Assembly (NCBI GenBank): GCA_021793055.1
Contig: JAJYTL010000135.1
Span: 1-8,306 of the forward strand
Length of the DNA stretch: 8,306 bases
From: Pseudomonadota bacterium
Lineage (GTDB): Bacteria; Pseudomonadota; Alphaproteobacteria; Ferrovibrionales; Ferrovibrionaceae
Reading direction: 5' to 3'
The position numbers were made by a program, and so were the translations under genes. Position 1 is the stretch's first letter. Every line of letters begins with the position of its first letter. Below, one piece after another: positions 5,446 to 8,306 of the stretch. The notes beneath the pieces were generated by a model. It saw nothing but the letters and a program-made list of their open reading frames with translations. It made no database searches and was not told the origin of the DNA.

Positions 5446-6938
5446 CGCCCGGCGCCAGGCGGGGCCACATCGATCAGAGATCGCGCGTGCGCGAGGCGGG
5501 CCGCGAGGTCGCCGCCCCGCTCGAGCGCATGCCAACCCGGCCGTTCCGCCTCGCCGAGCTCCTCCAGCGCTCCGAGCCAGAGACCGAAGAACGGCACGGC
5601 TTGCGATGCCGCGAAGGCCTGAAGTTCGGCGCGATCCCCGTCGCGCATCAGCGGCGCGTCGAGAACCGCGGAGCGGCCCGCACGCATCGCGCCGGCTGCC
5701 TCTTGCATGAGGGCCGCCTGTACCTCAGCGGCAAGCTCGCCGGTTCGGCTCGTCGCCGGAATGCGCGCCCCCGGCGCGAGGCCGAGAAGACGCCGCTCCG
5801 CGACGTCGGCCGCCAAGACGCGCGCCCCCGGCATCGGCGCCAGTTCGGCGCCAAGGCCGTAGGCGAATGCGCTCTTGCTGCTGCCACCCAGGCCGCCGAG
5901 CGCGACAAGTCGCGCCGCCCTCTTCTCAAGAAGCTTGGCCGCGAGCGCGAGGTGCTGGCCGGCGGATACCGCCAAGGCCTGCGCTTCGCGAGGCCGCCCG
6001 GCACGACGCTTCGCGCCCAAGGCCAAGCCGAAGGCCCGAGTGGCGGCGCGAACCGATAGCATCAACGGCAGCACCGCAAGGGCATCGCCATCGCCGGAGC
6101 GGTCAAGATAGCGGTTCAACACAATGTTGGCGAAACGCCCGAGACGGCGGCAGCCAAGGTCCATGAGAAGAAACGAGAGATCATAAAGCACGTCAATGCA
6201 CGAGATCGCCTCGCTGAACTCAATGCCATCGAAAAGCGTCGGCCGGCCGTTGACAAGGCAGATATTGGCGAGACGGAGATCGCCGTGGCAGCGCCGCACC
6301 TTTCCCGTCCGGGCGCGGCGATCCAGCAGGTCTCCGATATCGCGAAGCGCCGCTGCCGATTTGGTCTGCAGGGCATGAACGGAATCGAGATCGAGAATTC
6401 CGCCGACGGTTGCGAAATCCGCTTGGTTCCGTTCGATCGCCCGGCCCAGTCCGGCGGCGCCGCCGAACCCCGGCGTCGGCTCCGCGAGCTCGTGAAAGCC
6501 GGCGATCTCATCGGCAAGGTCCCGCATCAGCCCGGCGCCGAGCAGCCCGATATCGGCCTGGGCATCCAGGAGATCCGCTTGGTCGAAGCGCCACATCTCC
6601 ACCACCCAGTCGAGGAGCTTGCCTTCGCCGTCGAACCCGAGGCTCCCGTCGGCGCGACGGCGAATAGCGCGGAGGCCAAGATAGAGCTCCGGCGCGGTGC
6701 GGCGATTGAGCGCCACCTCGGCCCGGCAGGCGGCCTCGCGGCGCGCCAGGGTGCGGTAGTCCAGCGCCGAGAAGGCGATGGGCCGCTTGAGTTTGTATGC
6801 CCGCTCGCCGATCAGAAATATTTCCGAGCCGTGGGTTTCGACGCGCTGCACCGCGCCCCCGGGCGCGCCGTAGCTCGCGCCCGCCGAGAGAAAGGCGACA
6901 ATCTCGGACTCGAGCGTAGCCGCCTTAGGATCGGCCAT
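5442..6938 (-). CDS. Aminoglycoside phosphotransferase-like domain fused to P-loop kinase-like domain (APH/AAA_33-type)
   Basis: The 498-residue protein has two parts. Residues 1-330 resemble APH/ChoK kinase-fold proteins: YKLKRPI (48-54) with the ATP-site lysine, the catalytic loop CHGDLRLAN (217-225) with H218, D220 and N225, and the metal-binding LFDGIEF (235-241) with D237, then IDVLYDLSFLLMDLG (248-262). Residues 343-498 resemble the P-loop kinase-like domain usual in this fusion family, with GGLGGSSKSAFA (348-359), LAADVAERR (375-383) and AVLDAPLMR (424-432). The P-loop is GLGGSSKS rather than GxxxxGKS, and the C-terminus is short and lacks a clear lid, so this half may be catalytically weak. 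Substrates are unknown, and aminoglycoside resistance should not be inferred. From memory, M. tuberculosis Rv2004c, a DosR-regulon protein, is of this type. The start at 6938 has AGGAAC 6 bases upstream. Confidence 0.88.
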   Translation of the reverse strand: MADPKAATLESEIVAFLSAGASYGAPGGAVQRVETHGSEIFLIGERAYKLKRPIAFSALDYRTLARREAACRAEVALNRRTAPELYLGLRAIRRRADGSLGFDGEGKLLDWVVEMWRFDQADLLDAQADIGLLGAGLMRDLADEIAGFHELAEPTPGFGGAAGLGRAIERNQADFATVGGILDLDSVHALQTKSAAALRDIGDLLDRRARTGKVRRCHGDLRLANICLVNGRPTLFDGIEFSEAISCIDVLYDLSFLLMDLGCRRLGRFANIVLNRYLDRSGDGDALAVLPLMLSVRAATRAFGLALGAKRRAGRPREAQALAVSAGQHLALAAKLLEKRAARLVALGGLGGSSKSAFAYGLGAELAPMPGARVLAADVAERRLLGLAPGARIPATSRTGELAAEVQAALMQEAAGAMRAGRSAVLDAPLMRDGDRAELQAFAASQAVPFFGLWLGALEELGEAERPGWHALERGGDLAARLAHARSLIDVAPPGAGR

Positions 6939-7021
6939 CGAAAAGTTCCTGTGCTCGGCTGCGGCGATGGTCGTGCGTCCCGTCGGCCTTTATGTCGCAC
7001 ACGCCGCGGAAGCCGCCGGGC

Positions 7022-7029
7022 TTGATCAA
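7022..7029. promoter_or_regulatory. Palindrome TTGATCAA, possible half-site
   Basis: TTGATCAA contains FNR-type half-site sequence in both directions but without the 4-base spacer, so it is not a normal FNR site. It lies 36 bp upstream of the full box in the 187-bp divergent region (6939-7125). A CATAAA element on the minus strand (6994-6989) could be a -10 for the APH-like gene, which would put this palindrome near -42. This is tentative. Confidence 0.2.
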
Positions 7030-7057
7030 AGACCATCATCCCCCACCGCCCCGGTCC

Positions 7058-7071
7058 TTGATATGGATCAA
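7058..7071. promoter_or_regulatory. Perfect FNR/FixK-type box upstream of nitroreductase-ftsH
   Basis: TTGATATGGATCAA matches the FNR/FixK operator TTGAT-N4-ATCAA exactly. The symmetry extends to CCTTGAT and ATCAAGG, giving 7-base perfect arms over 7056-7073. If its centre (7064.5) is at -41.5, transcription starts near 7106, about 20 bases before the nitroreductase ATG, and a TATCTT -10 element lies where expected at 7093-7098. The box is symmetric and could also act on the divergent APH-like gene, whose start codon is about 120 bp away. Binding by an oxygen- or NO-responsive Crp/Fnr protein is inferred from the motif. Confidence 0.75.
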
Positions 7072-7092
7072 GGCAAAGCGCCGCTTCCGGAT

Positions 7093-7098
7093 TATCTT
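7093..7098 (+). promoter_or_regulatory. Candidate -10 element of the nitroreductase promoter
   Basis: TATCTT matches TATAAT in four of six positions, including the key first T, the second A and the last T. It starts 22 bases after the end of the FNR/FixK-like box, as expected for a class II activator promoter with no need for a good -35. Confidence 0.4.
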
Positions 7099-7125
7099 CA
7101 ACGCGCTGGGCCGGAGAGGGTGCAG

Positions 7126-7689
7126 ATGAATCTTGTCGACGCCATCTACCACCGCCGCGCAATTCGCAACTACCTAGAAACGCCGGTCGAGGACGAGAAG
7201 ATCCGCTTCGTCATCGCCGCCGCTATCCAAGCCCCGACTGCCATGAACCGGCAACCGTGGTCGTTCGTGGTGGTGACGGATCGCGCCGCTCTGGCGAGCT
7301 TCGGAGACCGCGCCCGCGCCCATATGCTAGCCACGCTGACGGAATCCTCCCTTCTCGGCGATTATCGCCAAATGCTGTCTTCGCCGAGCTACCGCGTTTT
7401 CTACAACGCGCCAGCGCTGATCCTGATCTGCGCCACGGCGCCCGACGCCATGGCGAAGCAGGATTGCTGTCTCGCGGCGCAGAACCTCATGCTCGCCGCC
7501 CACGGCATCGGCCTCGGCACCTGTTGGATCGGGCTCGCCCAATCCTGGCTGCAACGACCGGAAGGCAAGGACGCGCTCAAAATCCCAGCCGACCACGTCG
7601 CCGTCGCCCCGCTCCTCATCGGCTATCCCGCCACCGCTTACGCGGCGCCGCCCCGCCATCCGCCTCACATCACTTGGATCGAGGGCTAG
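7126..7689 (+). CDS. Nitroreductase family protein (FMN-dependent)
   Basis: This 187-residue protein has the usual size for the small nitroreductases, homodimeric FMN enzymes that use NAD(P)H to reduce nitro compounds, quinones or other electron-poor substrates. MNLVDAIYHRRAIRNYLETP (1-20) carries the FMN-phosphate-binding RR.IR motif. QAPTAMNRQPWSFVVV (35-50) is the classical Pro/Ser-Asn-Gln-Pro-Trp segment, and GIGLGTCWIG (127-136) is the second FMN-contact region. No signal peptide is present, so it acts in the cytoplasm. ATG 7126 is clearly the start: GGAGAGGG lies 5 bases upstream and homology begins there. Longer in-frame starts would run across the FNR-like box. It is followed after 5 bp by ftsH, so the two are cotranscribed. 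Nitroreductases are frequent members of low-oxygen regulons. The physiological substrate is unknown. Confidence 0.93.
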   Translation: MNLVDAIYHRRAIRNYLETPVEDEKIRFVIAAAIQAPTAMNRQPWSFVVVTDRAALASFGDRARAHMLATLTESSLLGDYRQMLSSPSYRVFYNAPALILICATAPDAMAKQDCCLAAQNLMLAAHGIGLGTCWIGLAQSWLQRPEGKDALKIPADHVAVAPLLIGYPATAYAAPPRHPPHITWIEG

Positions 7690-7694
7690 CGGCA

Positions 7695-8306
7695 ATGGAC
7701 AAGAGCACGCCCTTCAACGTCTGGTACCTGGTCGCCGCCGTCCTCTTCATCCTAGCCCTGCAGTATATCGGCATCTACGGCAATCGTGTCGAAACGCTCT
7801 CCTACAGCGCCTTCCAGAGCTATCTCCACGACGGCCGCGTCGCTGACGTCACGATTTCCGGAGATTACATCCAAGGCCGCCTCAAAACGCCGCTGCCGGA
7901 TGGCAAAAAGGAATTCATTGTCACCCGCGTCGCGCCCGACCTCGCGCAGGAATTCACCAAATACGGCGTCACCTTCCGGGGCGCCACCGACAACACCTTT
8001 CTCAGCAACATTCTGTCCTGGACCCTGCCGGCCTTACTCTTCTTCGGCCTTTGGGTCCTCTTTTTCCGCCGCGTCGCCGGCGGCGGCGGCATCGGCGGCG
8101 GTTTGATGTCGGTTGGGAAAAGCAAGGCCAAGGTCTATGTCGAGACCGACACCAAGGTCACCTTCAACGATGTCGCCGGAGTCGACGAAGCCAAGGACGA
8201 ACTGAAGGAAATCGTCGCCTTCCTGAAAAACCCGAAAGACTACGGTCGGCTTGGCGCGCATATTCCGAAGGGCGTTCTCCTGGTCGGCCCGCCCGGCCAC
8301 GGAACA
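7695..8306 (+). CDS. ftsH: ATP-dependent zinc metalloprotease FtsH, N-terminal part
   Basis: The 204 codons present encode the start of an FtsH inner-membrane AAA+ protease, normally 600-650 residues. Membrane segment 1 is about residues 9-27, the periplasmic domain about 30-105 (LSYSAFQSYLHDGRV...), and membrane segment 2 about 106-124. A glycine-rich linker AGGGGIGGGLMSVGKSKAK (128-146) follows, then the AAA entry VTFNDVAGVDEAKDEL (155-170) and the beginning of Walker A. Its opening, MDKSTPFNVWYLVAAVL, differs from the housekeeping alphaproteobacterial FtsH as I recall it and resembles the accessory FtsH paralogues. At the very edge the P-loop reads GPPGHGT where GPPGTGKT is expected, so the catalytic lysine codon is missing or misread. 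GAGGG (7681-7685) precedes the ATG, and the 5-bp gap couples it to the nitroreductase. The protease zinc site HExxH would lie outside the window. Confidence 0.9.
   Translation, partial: MDKSTPFNVWYLVAAVLFILALQYIGIYGNRVETLSYSAFQSYLHDGRVADVTISGDYIQGRLKTPLPDGKKEFIVTRVAPDLAQEFTKYGVTFRGATDNTFLSNILSWTLPALLFFGLWVLFFRRVAGGGGIGGGLMSVGKSKAKVYVETDTKVTFNDVAGVDEAKDELKEIVAFLKNPKDYGRLGAHIPKGVLLVGPPGHGT

Noticed and set aside
5442..6938. Reading the APH-like protein as an aminoglycoside resistance enzyme
   Set aside because: The fold family covers many kinases of unrelated substrates, and this fusion type is not a known resistance determinant. No resistance-gene context is visible.
5379..7025. Several plus-strand open frames of about 80-250 codons opposite the APH/P-loop gene
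   Set aside because: All are low-complexity Arg/Ala-rich translations opposite a gene with clear catalytic motifs on the minus strand.

Overview
The window is GC-rich DNA, apart from one AT-rich intergenic patch. Its gene families, codon use and FNR/FixK-type operator sequences fit an alphaproteobacterium, perhaps of the Rhodospirillales or Hyphomicrobiales. No RNA gene, mobile element or CRISPR array is visible. There are ten coding regions, two of them cut by the window edges.

Left part (1-2243, minus strand), read right to left: a DUF849/BKACE-type beta-keto acid cleavage enzyme (2243-1380), a PIG3-like NAD(P)H:quinone oxidoreductase (1269-268) and the first 66 residues of an enoyl-CoA hydratase (198 to the left edge). 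This looks like a small acyl/keto-acid catabolic cluster. Its likely promoter lies in the AT-rich patch (2311-2400, about 38% GC by my count). A strong hairpin separates the first two genes and an imperfect one separates the second from the third.

Right part (2487-8306): two plus-strand transcription units flank one minus-strand gene. Unit 1 is a ribose-phosphate pyrophosphokinase (2553-3515), a dienelactone-hydrolase-like alpha/beta hydrolase (3532-4197), a phosphoribosyltransferase (4202-4876) and an unrecognised basic 167-residue protein (4942-5445). A convergent gene (6938-5442) encodes an aminoglycoside-phosphotransferase-like domain fused to a P-loop kinase-like domain. Its stop codon overlaps that of the 167-residue gene. 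Unit 2 is an FMN nitroreductase (7126-7689), followed after 5 bp by an FtsH membrane protease that runs off the right edge.

The main observation is that both plus-strand units carry a consensus-like FNR/FixK/DNR operator just upstream: TTGACCCACATCAA at 2487-2500 and TTGATATGGATCAA at 7058-7071. Both lie 52-54 bp before the start codon, with a plausible -10 element at the same distance. This suggests an oxygen- or redox-controlled stress locus. From memory, the gene content (PRTase plus hydrolase, APH/P-loop fusion, nitroreductase) parallels proteins of the mycobacterial DosR hypoxia/dormancy regulon, here apparently under a Crp/Fnr-family regulator. That link is inference and needs comparative and expression evidence.
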